Shown here in pieces: positions 1 through 11,840 of a stretch of 64,000 bases of DNA (the first letter of the stretch is position 1; each line of letters opens with the position of its first letter). The translations under genes were made by a program, and so were the position numbers. The stretch comes from Exophiala sp. HKRS030 (lineage: Eukaryota > Ascomycota > Eurotiomycetes > Chaetothyriales > Herpotrichiellaceae): contig JAHWDD010000009.1 of NCBI GenBank assembly GCA_023897205.1, positions 2,294,001 through 2,358,000 of the forward strand, written 5' to 3'. The notes under the pieces were generated by a model that made no database searches, was not told where the DNA came from, and worked only from the letters and a program-made list of their open reading frames with translations.

Positions 1-201
1 GACGAAGTGCACTTTTCGGCTCACTCAGGAGTCTGGAAAGACGCGCCCCGTAAGCCGCGACGTTCGATCAGCCACATTTTCTGACACCCAAGATTCTGAT
101 CTCGTTTATCACTTCCACGTGTTCACTGTTCTCTCTTTTGCCTGTACCAGTTGTCAGGTTTGACACTCTCCCTCGAATTTCCTTAGCATACGTTGGCCAT
201 C

Positions 202-1598
202 ATGGGTCGCCCACGTCGAACTTCAAGCAACCTCGGGGGCGACCCTCGTGGTGATACAAGTGCTCCTGCGTGGGCAACAATGACATCCCGTTCAAGCACA
301 TTGACCTCTCAACCATCCGTGAGTCCACGGCAACCGTTAGATCGGGGCCCTCGGAATTGACTGTCTGCAGGCTGCAGAACGAGAACTGAAACCGCACTCA
401 AAAAGGCGCAAAGCCCGATCGGCCCTACGCAAATGGAAGCACATCTCCTTGCGGCATACCTGGATCAATCCTCTTATCCTCATGCTGGTCATCTTGACAG
501 CCTACTACGTAAACCCTGGCGAACAAAACCCTCTTCACCGAGCCATTTTCCTCTCATATCCCTCGGACCAGATTATCCAGGTGGGCCGAACATGTATGGC
601 AAAGGCAAGGCCGACATCGCTTTCGTGTCGTTCTACATGATTGTTTTGAGCTTCACCAGAGAATTTCTTATGCAGAGAGTGATACGGCCACTTGCTGTCG
701 CCTGGGGCATTAAGAAGCGGGCAAAGCAAGCAAGATTCATGGAACAGGTTTACACCGCAATGTATTTTTCCATCTTTGGCCCCTTTGGTCTATATGTCAT
801 GTCCAGGGGTCCGTTGTGGTATTTCAATACGACGGCTATGTTTGAGGGCTTTCCCCACCGAAAGCATGAGGCTCTTTTCAAGGCATACTACTTGTTACAA
901 GCCAGCTATTGGAGTCAACAGGCCGTGGTGCTTATTCTCCAACTGGAAAAGCCGCGAAAGGATTTCAAAGAGCTGGTTCTGCACCACGTTGTAACACTGG
1001 CTCTAATCGCGCTAAGTTACCGCTTTCACTTCACTCATATGGGCATCGCTGTCTATATCACGCATGATATTAGCGATTTCTTCTTGGCCGTAAGCATCAT
1101 TTCCCCGTTCGATATATTGGGACTGCTAACAATGATTAGACATCCAAGACACTTAACTATCTCGACAACGTGCTTGTTGGACCGTATTTTGGACTTTTTG
1201 TGGGTGTTTGGGTTTATCTTCGTCACTACATCAACCTCCGCATTCTTTGGGCCACTCTCACAGAGTTCCGAACCGTAGGACCCTTCGAACTAAACTGGGA
1301 GACGCAGCAGTACAAATGCTGGATCAGTCAATATATTACTTTCGCGCTCCTTGCATTGCTACAGGCCGTGAATCTGTTCTGGCTTTTCCTCATTCTCAGG
1401 ATTGCCAAGAATTATGTCTTCAACAATGCTATCGCAGATGAACGGAGTGACTCAGAGGAGGAAGAAACGGATGGCGAAGTCAAGGAGGGTATTGCAAAGC
1501 AGGTCAATGGCACAAAGCCTACAGTACTTCTGAACGGAGAACCCGTCGATGTTCCGCAAAATTCAGCAGCACTGCGGGAACGTCGGCGGAAGGGTTGA
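202..1598 (+). CDS. LAG1: Ceramide synthase (LAG1/LAC1 family, TLC domain), frameshifted in this sequence
   Basis: This integral ER membrane enzyme N-acylates sphingoid bases with fatty acyl-CoA to give (dihydro)ceramide. Exons are 202-318, 371-1089 and 1140-1598, with introns of 52 and 50 bp; the second has a GCTAAC branch site. Seen: a basic N-terminus (KRRKAR), several hydrophobic spans, the family stretch [14 protein letters not shown] followed by [10 protein letters not shown], the Lag1 motif core HHVVT...HFTHMG then DISDFFLA, continuing across the splice as [10 protein letters not shown], and an acidic tail (SDSEEEE). The frame changes between about 560 and 584: upstream reads FLSYPSD, downstream [11 protein letters not shown]. 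One lost base in CCC (560-562) or GGG (582-584) explains this, and adding it gives about 431 aa with matching exon phases. No plausible intron fits, because the flanking residues look conserved. Function is confident; the broken frame is probably an assembly error. Confidence 0.9.
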
Positions 1599-2095
1599 GG
1601 AAACGAAACCTCGAGTTTTGTTGCATAGCGGATTTTGTTCTTGTATCGTGACGGGAAGCCGATAATATGTATTAATCAATGGATATATGCAGTAATAATG
1701 ATGTGTGATACTTTGTCGTTTTCTGTTCGGTCCGTGTCGCAACCAGCAAATCCGAGTTGACTTGATGACTGCCAGGCGAATGTGATGTTCTCAATTCCCA
1801 GACAACTCGAGACCAATTCACCTCCCCAGGAGCGTAGGCGTACGATAATACAACACAACGACCTACCAGGCTACCTTCAAACAGCCTTATTTCCCATTGT
1901 TCAATGTTTTCAATTCGCCAAGGGTGTGAGGGCAAGTACGGACACGCACCCTAGAGACTAGAGGGCCAGGTTCGGCTCAGTGAGGATGCTCTGGTAAAAA
2001 CAACGGTGTTGTTGCGATTTAATTTCCCCACATCCAGAAATTAACCCTCACATATAACTCTCACATTCATACAACTAGTCGTGGTGAGCTCAAAG
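1599..2095. other. Intergenic, 3' flank of ceramide synthase
   Basis: Nothing recognisable: no conserved frame, RNA gene or repeat seen. Confidence 0.5.
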
Positions 2096-2725
2096 CTAGG
2101 TCGAACTAAACACCAAACGCTCGAGCGAGTCATCCGCTGGGCCACGTATGAGATCCTCAATTGACTCTGCTAGATCAGAGCTTGCGTCAAGTATTGTAGA
2201 TTGATTTTCGGCAGTTGATGTTAGAGAAAACCGTATATGGCACTTATCCGACAAACTCATGACCTCCGCGACAGACCCCTCCGCCACCCCCTCCTCCACC
2301 TTCAACTTACCCTGTTGGTTTACTTCCACTTCTCCAGGTTCTCCAGTACACAGCTCTTGTCTGCCGGCACCACAGAGCAGAGTGGAAACTGCGGCGAAAC
2401 CCCAGCCTGCCTCGCCACATGTCTCCTACAGGTTGGTACGACAGGCGGAGGTGATCGCGCTTCGCCTATCCGCAAATCGTGGGGCTGATCAGATTCTGTG
2501 GGGCAATTGCCGTCCTTTCTACACGAGCTCTCTGTTCGTGATGGATGTTATTGAGGAGAACAACACTGACCTTCTAGCGGAGCTATTCCATACCTGCCGA
2601 TGAAATCGCACAAGGTAAGTGGGAGTGAATATGAACAGTGCGAACCCCAGCATAAATATCTCGTCGCATGTTTTGCGTTCTAACCGTTCGTGTTCATCGA
2701 GCATCCGGTTCCATTCGTTACCCAT
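2096..2725 (-). CDS. Possible small two-exon hypothetical gene
   Basis: Not recognised. Minus-strand reading starts at an ATG at 2725 (MGNEWNRMLDEHERLERK), followed by a hydrophobic stretch (MLGFALFIFTPTYLV) ending FHRQ at a GTATGG donor near 2594. After a pyrimidine-rich stretch ending CTGTAG near 2424, an open frame in compatible phase runs about 110 codons to a TAG at 2096. That part is acidic (SSDLAESIEDLIR) and ends LVFSST. The two parts together would give about 150 aa. Doubts: the start lies only 18 bp from the divergent P450 ATG at 2744, so its leader would overlap P450 coding sequence. A Pro/Ser-rich frame is also open on the opposite strand (2259-2603). It may be spurious. Confidence 0.28.
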
Positions 2726-2743
2726 CGTGGCTTCGCTATCGAA

Positions 2744-4535
2744 ATGGCAAAAGTCCTTGATAGTGAGGCGCCCGTGACCCAGACGGCAGTAGTCACGGTA
2801 CTGCAGTTCCTCAGAACACATCCTTTCCTTATTTTATTCTTTCTCCTCTTCGTACGGCCTCTTTTCAAGCGTTACTCGTCTCCTCTGAGGCAATTCCCTG
2901 GACCTTTTGTTGCATCATGTACCAGATTATGGAATGGTAAGCAGCGCGATGGTGCGTAGCCCAGCAGACGAAATTGACATCGCCTACAGTATGGAGCGTC
3001 TACACAGGCAAAAATGAGCAGAATTATATTGCCCTTCATCGAAAATATGGTACGTATTCCCTGGCGACAGCGTCTCTGGTCTTTGATTGACGTTCAAGGG
3101 CCCGTTGTACGCACTGCGCCAAACGAAGTGAGCTTCTCCTCTCCCGAAGCTGCCTTGGAACTATTCAAGACCGGCAAAGGCTTCCATAAGACGGACTTTT
3201 ATGGCGTATTTCCCCCGCCAGAGAACCCAGATATCTTCACCGAAACACGGGAGTCTGTTCATGCTGTCAAGAAGCGATACGCCGCAACGCCATACAGTTT
3301 GGCATCAATGCAACAAAGCACAGACCGGATCGAGGCTACGGAAAGGGTTCTAACATCGAAACTGGACGATTTTGCTGGCAATAATCGGGTATGTGACTTG
3401 GGACAATGGTTACATTTCTATGCGTTTGACGTAAGAATATCTCTTGTGGTACCCAAACTGTCTAGAGTCATGGCTGAATCGATCAATAGGTTCTAGGCGA
3501 AGTTGCGTTTTCAAAAAGTTTTGGGTTCCTTGAGGCGGGGGTAGACGTGGATGGAGCGATTAAAACCATCGACAACTCACAGTGGTACAATGGTATTGTC
3601 GGTCAAATCCCAGTCCTGGACCATTTCCTTCGCCGCAATCCACTATGGCACTATGTACCATTCCTAGCCACGAAGAATGCTCTGGTAACGCGAACTGCCA
3701 TTGCCCAGCTCAACAAGCGTAAGGAACCTGGGGCGACAAAACGGAGCACAGAGATCTACTGAACAGTTTGATCGAGGCTCAAAAGGCTCATCCCGATGCG
3801 CTGGGACATGGCGATGTGTTCGCTATCGCTCACGGTGCAATATTTGCTGGCAGTGACAGCACGGCGAGCACAATGCAGAGTTTCTTCTGGCATGTTCTTT
3901 CCAACAAGCGGGTGTATAATAAATTGACCGAGGAGATCGTCTCAGCAGATCTATCGGAAATGGTCACTTACAACGAAGCCCAGAATCTCGTTTATTTCCA
4001 GGCGTGTCTGAAGGAGGCAATGAGGATGAGGCCGGCTGTTGGGTTGAACATTACCAGGAAAGTCCCCCAAGGTGGAGCGGAAATTGATGGAACCAAACTT
4101 CCCGCAGGCGTGGCCGTTTCGCTTAATATATGGGTGTTGCACAGACACAAGGGCATCTTCGGTGAGGATGCCGATCTGTTTAGACCCGAGAGATGGCTTG
4201 AAGGTGACGAGAATAAGATTAAGATGATGGACAGGTGTATGTTTCAGGTACGTCAAAGAATCTGGGACCTGTTGAAGCACAGATTAGTTCTGTCCTGCTC
4301 CATGTTCCTATGAAAGGTGGTGGCTGCTAACATTCGGTCTCAGTTTGGCGGCGGTTCACATCTGTGCATTGGTCGACATCTGGCTTTATTGGAGATGAAT
4401 AAGGTATTGCCATACCTACTCAAGCGCTATGATATCAGATTGGTCGACCCGAACGAAATGATCAAACATCATTCGAGCTTCTTTGTGGTGCAGTGGGGGC
4501 TTTTGGTGTATCTGACACTGAGAGCCAAGGTCTAA
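2744..4535 (+). CDS. Cytochrome P450, pisatin-demethylase-like E-class group I, frameshifted in this sequence
   Basis: A heme-thiolate monooxygenase anchored in the ER by an N-terminal membrane helix (LRTHPFLILFFLLFV), followed by a proline-rich hinge (LRQFPGPF). Exons are 2744-2936, 2990-3049, 3099-3430, 3490-4247 and 4344-4535. Seen in order: I-helix oxygen-binding motif (AGSDST), ExxR as KEAMRMRP, the PERW region (FRPERWL), and the heme loop FGGGSHLCIGRH with its cysteine ligand across the last splice. Start is the first ATG in frame; the frame upstream lacks another. The frame slips near 3721-3735: NKRKEPG is followed by a frame reading GDKTEHRDLLNSL. One missing G in GGGG at 3730-3733 reconciles them and gives about 511 aa. 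Substrate unknown. The convergent O-methyltransferase 0.3 kb downstream suggests a shared secondary-metabolism or detoxification role (inference). Confidence 0.88.
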
Positions 4536-4839
4536 GCGCTGGGAATCAGCTACGCGTTGGTGATTGCAGATTAGTGACCAGGCGATGAGATATATCGAAG
4601 CAAGAGATGCCAATGTGGAGGCACTTTGACGACTTTTGTTGCTACGTATCACTGCGATTTCATGTATGTCCTCTCAGGGTAGCAGATTTCCGCCCCATGA
4701 AGAGATTGAATCTTGTAACCACTAGTATGACAAGATCATGTCCTTGTCTTTCATGCAGATTAGCCTAGATGTCAAGTTGAGTACATCTTCGTTTTACAGT
4801 TGCTACTCTCCCGACTTGGTAGGCTTCGACAGTTATGAA
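4536..4839. other. Short convergent intergenic spacer
   Basis: Holds the 3' ends of the convergent P450 and O-methyltransferase genes. No further structure recognised. Confidence 0.4.
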
Positions 4840-5697
4840 TCAAGGATCATAGACGCTAAACTCGAAACCGCCCTTGTAGGGTAAAGTCACACTTCTGAAA
4901 GGGCCGTCCGGATTCCGTAGAACTTTCAACAAATCACCATATCGGTCGACAGAAGCGATCGTGTTATCGGTGAGGACAACAGCGCCAGGACGGAGATGTG
5001 GAATGATGTGGTTCAGAGCTGGTAGAGCGACATGTGGCCAGACTTTTCAGCCGTCGCGAAAGCCATGTTATCAGCAAATCGGATAATCGCCAACATGACA
5101 CATTTGAGACAGGAGCGAGCCATATAGATTGAGATATGAATACAAAAACTTACTGTCGAGCAGCAGAAAATCCACCTTCCTGCCATCCTCCAATCCCAAA
5201 TCACCGGCCAACGTCTCATCCAGATCACCAACCTTGAGATCAATCCACTTTTCAACTTCATCACCGGCCTCGGCCCAATATCGTCTCGCCACGGCGGCCT
5301 TGGACTCCTCCTTCTCCGTTCCAATAACCAACCCTTTGACACCTTGCTCGCCTCTAGCCTGCCTGGCGGCAACGTTGTGGCCGACAGCCAACGCGAGATA
5401 AATGGTGCTGACGCCGAAGCTCGTCCCGGCCTCGACGACGGTAGTGGCGCCTAGCGATAGCAGCACATTGTACATGAAGTGGGACTTATCCTCATCCAGC
5501 GCGATGAACTTGTCCAGCATTAGCGCATCCAGGGCGAGGTGCGATTCCGTTGGGTTCGTGGTCGCTTGCTGCCGGATGCTGGAGAGCTGTGTCGGGTCGA
5601 TGGCGGATTCTTGGATCGAAGACTGCTTGTGTAGTCTCTCAAGGAGTGCGGCAATCCGCGGCGTCGTCGTTAGTGGGGTTACCTGGGGATAGGACAT
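4840..5697 (-). CDS. SAM-dependent O-methyltransferase (class I, catechol/caffeoyl-CoA OMT-like)
   Basis: Probably transfers a methyl group from S-adenosylmethionine to a small-molecule hydroxyl. Two exons, 5154-5697 and 4840-5042, separated by a 111-bp intron (GTAAGT...AAAG), give 248 aa, a normal length for the family. Seen: SAM-binding motif I VVEAGTSFGVSTIYLA at about residues 87-102, an acidic residue after the second strand (GTEKE, about 126-130), and the DFLLLD strand at about 176-181. This strand continues across the splice as IWPHVALP. The later LRPGAVVLTDN segment is typical of this fold, and the protein ends FEFSVYDP. It is convergent with the P450 (305 bp apart) and divergent from RIO2. 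The substrate is unknown; a paired oxidation and methylation with the P450 is only inferred. Confidence 0.85.
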
Positions 5698-6354
5698 TGT
5701 TGACGTTGTAAGATTGAAGGGTCATTTAACACTTGGTTATATCCGATGGGGCGAACGGGCTTGAGCCTTCTCAGGGACAACTTAGCAATGGGGTTGCAAT
5801 TTGGAAAGCGGAAAGCACTGCTTGGAGATATATATATTGCTTTATACTTATTAGAAGTTTCGGGGCGTGGTTCGGCAAAAGTCACAAGACGTTGGCCCAA
5901 GAGTGGGCTGTGTTTACGCCCTACCAAGCACATTGATATTGGTCTTTGGAGGATGAGTCATATCTCTAACCCAGCCTTGACACACTCAGACTTTCAGGTT
6001 CGCGGAGCAGTTGAGCAAAATTGAGATCACTAAGCTAATCAAGCGTCTGAAATGGTATCTCAGAAACAAAGTGCGAGTCATGTCAGTATTTGCCGTTCAT
6101 TCTCGGTGAGGTTCTATTGAGAGAGATGTGGGAAGACTCAAGCGGGGTTGGGGGAAAGCAAAGTCCGGGGTTGATCCTATCTTATCTTATCTTATCGTGG
6201 ATTCGCTCTTACTGAAAATTATTCGCCTGTGTTTCAAAACTTCGTCGAACGACTTTGAATGTCACCTTTGTAACGAAAATGAAGTCCTGAGGAACTGCCT
6301 TCTTACAGTGTGTGTAAGCAACTGAATTCGTGTACCTTTGCCTTTTTCGCCAAA
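5698..6354. promoter_or_regulatory. Divergent promoter region between the O-methyltransferase and RIO2
   Basis: About 650 bp between two divergent starts. It contains a short TCTTATCTTATCTTATC repeat (about 6178-6196) with GATA-type cores on the minus strand (GATAAG), and a pyrimidine-rich leader before the RIO2 ATG. No conserved protein frame seen. The GATA-factor link is inference. Confidence 0.35.
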
Positions 6355-7563
6355 ATGAAACTCGATACCAAAGCCCTCCGTTACCTCAACCCTACCGATT
6401 GGCGGACCCTCACCGCAGTCGAGACTGGGAGTCGCAATCATGAAGTCGTACCAACATCTCTCATTGCCAACTTATCCAAGTCCAGCGTCGGCGATGTCCA
6501 ACGAAGCATCTCACTTCTTGCAAAAGCGAACCTAATCGCTAAAGTCAAGAATGCTAGTTATGATGGTTATCGGTTAACATATGGAGGCCTGGACTACCTG
6601 GCTCTCCACACTATGCAAAAAAGCAACGTGGTCTACAGTGTCGGGAATCAGATTGGCGTGGGAAAAGAGAGTGATATCTTCGTCGTCAGTGACGAGAAAG
6701 GCGAACAGAGAGTCCTCAAGATTCACCGACTGGGCAGGGTGAGTTTCAAGAAGGGGGTTCGGAACAAGCGAGACTATGCACGAACCAAGCAGCAGAAAGA
6801 AAGAGGTGCTGGTAGCTGGATGTACATGTCGAGACTCGCTGCCGTGAAGGAATACGCATTCTTGCAGGCACTCTACGATGCAGGTCTCAGCGTGCCCTTG
6901 CCGCTCGGCCAGAATCGGCATCAACTGGTCATGGGACTGATCGACGGGTTTCCGCTACGACAGATAGACAAGGTCCCTGACCCGGCGGGGTTGTATGCGG
7001 AACTGATGGAGTTGGTCGTTCGGCTATGCTCGCTAGGCTTGATTCACGGAGATTTCAACGAGTTCAACATTCTGATCAAGGAAGAGCAAGCAGAGGATGA
7101 CTTGATCAAACTTGTCCCGGTGCTGATCGATTTCCCGCAGATGGTTAGTGTGGATCATGCGGACGCAGAATTCTACTTTGACAGAGACGTTGCATGTGTG
7201 AAACGATTCTTTGAGCGGAGATTTGGATTCGTCAGCTCAGAGTCAGGACCCCATTTCAAAGACTCCAAGGCTCTTTTGGGAAAGGATGGTGCGAGGAGAC
7301 TTGACGTTGAGGTTGAAGCATCTGGCTTTTCTCGGAAAATGGCGAAAGAGCTCGATGCATACATGAAGGAACACGGGATAGATGGTGACGCTAAAGATGC
7401 CGAGAGGAGCCGCACAAGTACGAACTCCTCTGATGATGAGGGGCAAGAAGACGAAGACATCAGTGATAATGGTGACGAAAGGAACGAAGGCGCCTATGAC
7501 AACGAGATTCGCGACCATGACAAGCCCGAGAAGAATACGCCTCCCGACGGAGATTCGACCTGA
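6355..7563 (+). CDS. RIO2: RIO2 atypical serine/threonine kinase
   Basis: RIO2 is an atypical kinase/ATPase of late pre-40S ribosomal particles, needed for cytoplasmic 20S to 18S rRNA maturation. Intronless, 402 aa, close to the family length. Seen: the N-terminal winged-helix domain starting MKLDTKALRYL, with TSLIANLSKS and LTYGGLDYLAL. Then come the nucleotide loop IGVGKESDIFVV (about residues 100-111), lysine in VLKIHRLGR, the catalytic loop HGDFNEFN (about 231-238) and the metal-binding IDFPQMVS (about 258-265). An HADAEFYFDRDV segment follows, and the C-terminal tail is acidic. The start at 6355 fits the conserved N-terminus; an in-frame reading from 6310 would add 15 unconserved residues. 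Confidence 0.96.
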   Translation: MKLDTKALRYLNPTDWRTLTAVETGSRNHEVVPTSLIANLSKSSVGDVQRSISLLAKANLIAKVKNASYDGYRLTYGGLDYLALHTMQKSNVVYSVGNQIGVGKESDIFVVSDEKGEQRVLKIHRLGRVSFKKGVRNKRDYARTKQQKERGAGSWMYMSRLAAVKEYAFLQALYDAGLSVPLPLGQNRHQLVMGLIDGFPLRQIDKVPDPAGLYAELMELVVRLCSLGLIHGDFNEFNILIKEEQAEDDLIKLVPVLIDFPQMVSVDHADAEFYFDRDVACVKRFFERRFGFVSSESGPHFKDSKALLGKDGARRLDVEVEASGFSRKMAKELDAYMKEHGIDGDAKDAERSRTSTNSSDDEGQEDEDISDNGDERNEGAYDNEIRDHDKPEKNTPPDGDST

Positions 7564-8473
7564 AACCTGATCATCATGTCTGTTACAGGGTGGTTGGTCA
7601 ATATCGAGGTGTTCACAGGCAGCTACGGGCAAGATGGTCGACAATTCACGAATCAATGGCAACGGAAAAGTTGAGGGATCACCGTTCGGCAAATAGTAAA
7701 TGCTTGGCGAGCCAGGTATCCCTCCCATCAAGGCCGTTTCGCTAGGACAAAGGTCTGGGCACACCCGGAATATGCTTGAGGGATTGTTACTGAGCTTCCC
7801 ATTCTGGATGGGCATGACACAGAATGGAGCAGAGGGAAGGGCTTGACGAGCAGGACGAGTTGTTGATGAGACCAGAATAGGCTAAAAGCCCACCTCAAGG
7901 TGAAACATCTAGTTACGCGAGGCACACCAACCCAGCCAACCCTACCACTGGCTCCACTATGTTGCATTATCAACATCTCACCACCGGCAAGATCAGAAAC
8001 AAGTCAAGTCCAGATTGTGATGGAGGAAATCGGTCTACAGAGTAGTTGGCATGAGAGTCAGAAAGAGGGACGAGTGAGGTATATTCTGCAGTCTCTCCTC
8101 TAGATTGCACTCCACATGCGCAGTTCCCGCGGCAGGAGAGATACGGGATGTCCAAAAGATCCACGGACCACTACTCGAGTTCTCACTGCCCACGGACCAC
8201 TGGCCAGCTGAATTGCGTATCTCTGCACCTTGCTGACCGTGTAGCTATGGTCGGTCACGTCGGTCCAGTTCCAGGTGTCAATGTCCGAAACTCTACATAC
8301 GATAGTTCGTATGCAAGCAGCAAACTCGGTCAAGTTCTTGTCGATCCCGATTACCGCGTGTCGGAGAATTTGAGCAGTTCTAATTCTAGACCACGTGCAT
8401 GGTCAGTGGACCTGGACTTTCCAGCCGGCCCAGTAATGATCTGCTTCAAAGACAGCGGGCAGGTTTTTTTCCT

Positions 8474-8502
8474 GCAGCAGCAGCAGTAACAGCAGCAGCA
8501 GT
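8474..8502. repeat. CAG trinucleotide microsatellite
   Basis: Two short CAG runs interrupted by TAA, within non-coding DNA. Confidence 0.8.
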
Positions 8503-8951
8503 CGACGGAGTAATGTTACGGTACACCAAAGTCAAACTCTGAGCAGTTCATGAATCATGACTAAATTTTCTGGTTGGTAAAGTGAATGCATCACGCCACA
8601 TTTTATACTTTGATCCATCTGGGAGATTTCACCCTCGCGACCGAGCCCAATCGCCAATGAAGTGCGAATGGAAACCCAAAATCGATCTTGTTCAGGTCGA
8701 GCACGCATAGGGCACTTTAGACCTTAGGGTTTCTGGCGTTCATACCGAGATACCCTTGTTTCATCATATGGTCCCGCTTGGACCAACTGACTAGGATCTG
8801 TACGCCTCACAGCCTGTGGAGGATGGTGGCTTTCTCTTGACAGATTTCCGGCAAGTGAGGCGGGACGGCGGTCTGGCCGGTGCCGTAGCAGCCATGGTTG
8901 ACCTCTGATGTGTCTGGTACATAAGCTGGTACGCAAAGTGCGGGTTGATAT

Positions 8952-8960
8952 TACGGAGTA
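8952..8960. repeat. TACGGAGTA dispersed motif copy
   Basis: One of at least eight exact copies (both orientations) in gene-poor parts of the window. Others lie at 9665-9673, 10358-10366, 11237-11252 (two overlapping), 11270-11278, 24588-24596, 29044-29052 and 29152-29160. Confidence 0.6.
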
Positions 8961-9607
8961 GATACTAGTTAGATGCTAGACACTACTGTAGATACCAACG
9001 AATCTGGCCAATCTAGCCAACCACACCAACCGGGTTTGACTATTCAAGCATGAAACCGCCATGTCAAAATGATCCGGCTGGAAGTGTGGGGAGATACTAG
9101 AAGGGCACAAGGGTCACGAAGGGTGTCGATGGTATGAACGGCTATGCATGGGCGAGAGTCCGGTTCACGCTAGAGCTGTATCGTACCTGCAGGAGTGGTG
9201 GTAAGCGGGAACATGACTGCGAGCAGAGGCAACTTTTGCCTCAGAAGGGTGTGAGGCCCGACACGGACCAACCTCGCAGGCCAGATATGTTCGCTCCAGG
9301 TCATGAGCTGTGACTCGTGACGGATATCATGCATATGTGTTTTGTTTAGAATGGAAGCAAGATGTGCTGATCATGCGTTGCTGGCTACGCATCGGCGGTC
9401 ACGGTTGCAGGCCATTGCGTTGGAATGGTTGATCACGGGTCATTATCACGGACAATCTACTGGCTTGGGATTCAAACATGTCACATGTGTTTGTTGTTCT
9501 ACTGTACAGAGTAGGTAACAAGCAAGCATCGAGGCGAGGTGAGCAGAGTTGCTTTGGGTTGTGCGGAACGGGACGCCAACAATGACAAGCACCATGGGGC
9601 ACCATGG

Positions 9608-9667
9608 GTAGGTGCTAGGTACTAGGTGCTAGGTGCTAGGTACTAGGAACTAGGAACCAGGAACTAC
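9608..9667. repeat. Degenerate tandem repeat, unit about 10 bp (TAGGTGC/TAGGTAC/AGGAAC)
   Basis: Successive GTGCTAG, GTACTAG and GAACTAG units in about 60 bp of non-coding DNA, running into a TACTCCGTA copy at 9665. Confidence 0.8.
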
Positions 9668-10400
9668 TCCGTATGTAGGGTGACAGGGTGGCAGGGTGGT
9701 CAGCTTCTGTGATCAGTAGTGATCAGTACAGAGGACTGACCAGTGACCGGTTTTGATATCCTGGTAAGGTGCCTGGTAATGTGGGAAAAGCGAGGATGAC
9801 AGGTCGATGGAACCAAGATCGACTGCAGGATTGGTGTCTCACCCCTGAGGGCAGAAAGGGGCCAACCCAGATGTTGAAACGGGACAGTCGAGAGTCGAGA
9901 GTAGAGAGTCCCTGTCGGTCGGTGGCTTGGGATAGGGCAGCCGAAGTTAATTTTAAGTATAGCCTTGGACTCTCGGACATGGTTTGAAGAAGATGAGGGA
10001 TTGGATACTCTGAGGACATGCTCCGCACAGGCCGTAGCAGAGGTACGATACCAGCTGAAGGGTATTACTGCACCGACACTCTACGAGAAGAGCACTCTGG
10101 ATCGATGAATCGTGACTGATTGATACGTGAAAGACAGGAGCTCGAACTGAGGAGATTATCATGGGGCCGAGGTCTTTAGACTGGGGCATCTGCAGACGAC
10201 TCAGTACAGAACTGCAGACTACAAGCTACAAGCTAGAAGCTATGGCTACAGGCCACAGGCCCAGGCCACAGGGCAAGATTGTGGTCATAATTTCCAGCAC
10301 TTTGGCTCTAGCTCTAGGCTCCAGTTAGCCCGGACTCCCCCAGAGATTCCAACTGTGTACTCCGTAGAGTGGATGAAAGGTGCTTAGGCGAGGTTTGACC

Positions 10401-10429
10401 CAGCATGATCCAGCATGATCCAGCATGAA
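10401..10429. repeat. Tandem repeat CAGCATGATC
   Basis: Three near-perfect 10-bp units in non-coding DNA. Confidence 0.85.
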
Positions 10430-10577
10430 CAGTGCTCCTAGGCTGCTGCAAGAGCACAGTGCCCCGGAGAGGCTACGGGAGGCCAAGGCTCTAGGGCTTC
10501 CAGAGACCGTTCCTCAGCCTATGGGAGTCAATCGGTGCCTCGAGCTAAGGGCCACCTAAGGAGGATCACTGAGCAGC

Positions 10578-10631
10578 GGGCGGTGGGTAGTGGGTAGTGG
10601 GCAGTGGGCAGTGGGTAGTAGGCAGTGGGCA
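10578..10631. repeat. 7-bp tandem repeat GTGGGTA/GTGGGCA
   Basis: About seven units alternating between two variants, G-rich on the plus strand. Confidence 0.85.
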
Positions 10632-11432
10632 CAGGCCCTTAGGCCATGCAGCGCCTGGCCCGAGCAGCCTAATTGCTGCACCATCATCAGTCCGCCTCGA
10701 CGGAGATTATCCCACCAATCACACTTTGTTCCCTCTTTTTTTTTCTCCCTCTCGTTTTCTCTTGTTCCTTTCCAAGCACCCTCGTCCTCAGTCCTCGCCC
10801 TCGATCTCGCTCGCCCACAGGATCTCACGTCTGACGATCGACTCGCAGAGACTGACAGTCTTGGACCATCACGGACCATGCAACTTGGAAGTTGGAGGTG
10901 ATCAATCGATCGAGCTGACCTGTGAGTGGTACAGTACAACAACCAAGTAGTGCCACTGCACGATGCCTCCCCTGCCCAGGTTATCAAAGGCCCGTCCGCC
11001 TTACGAGTGCCATGGTGGTAAATCGTGAGTACCTACGGAGTTACAGTACGAGAGGGAGGCTGGAGGCTGGAGGTACGGGGTTCGGAGCATTAACCCTATG
11101 GTACCTGAAGCCAATGCCCATGATGCAGGTACAGTCCTCCGTATGCAGGTACTGCAAGTAATCTGGGCACGCCTGGGCCACTGTCGAGGTACTAATTGCC
11201 ACTTAATGCTAGTTAGCTCGGGACCTAGTTAGCAGTTACGGAGTACGGAGTAGTAGCTGGTCAGGTAGGTACGGAGTACTCGGTACCTTTGACTCATCTA
11301 CGCCGTACGCCGTACCTACTGTCTTCGCCTGGAGGGTTACAGCCAGGTAACGGGCTTATTGTTAAGAAGTAGTGGGAGTACAAGTGACTACTAGTAGTAG
11401 TACCTAGTACTTAGTAGCAAGCCCTCCGTACA

Positions 11433-11472
11433 GTACCACGATACCACGATACCACGATACCACAGTACCACA
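11433..11472. repeat. Tandem repeat TACCACGA
   Basis: Four consecutive units and one diverged unit, next to a CTCCGTAC element. Confidence 0.8.
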
Positions 11473-11814
11473 CTACAAGGATGACTGCTCCGATCCACAT
11501 TATTGCATTGGCCCACACAGTCTAAGTACTTAGTCAATCTAGTCAATCTACTCCGGCTAGTCAGTCTCATCAGGCTAGTCTTCTTTGATCGTAGAAACGC
11601 GACCCTCTGCATGAACCTTCGTCTCCTGACTTGTCCCTTGTCCCTTTGTCCTGCAACTCCAACTGCAACTTGCACGTCGAAACTTGCGGCCAACTTCACC
11701 TCGCGCGAGCCACCCTCCTATCGCGCACTTTTCACTGTTGGAATACCCTTGGGGAGTCTTTATTTTCTTGTATTTGTCTGTATCTCGCCCTCACGCCTTG
11801 TCGCCTCTATTTCT

Positions 11815-11840
11815 TATCCTATCCTATCCTATCCTATCCT
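11815..11840. repeat. TATCC pentanucleotide repeat
   Basis: Five units in the pyrimidine-rich region upstream of the kinesin gene. Confidence 0.85.

Noticed and set aside
7243..7815. 190-codon minus-strand frame at the end of RIO2
   Set aside because: Overlaps the conserved RIO2 C-terminus and shows no conserved motif.
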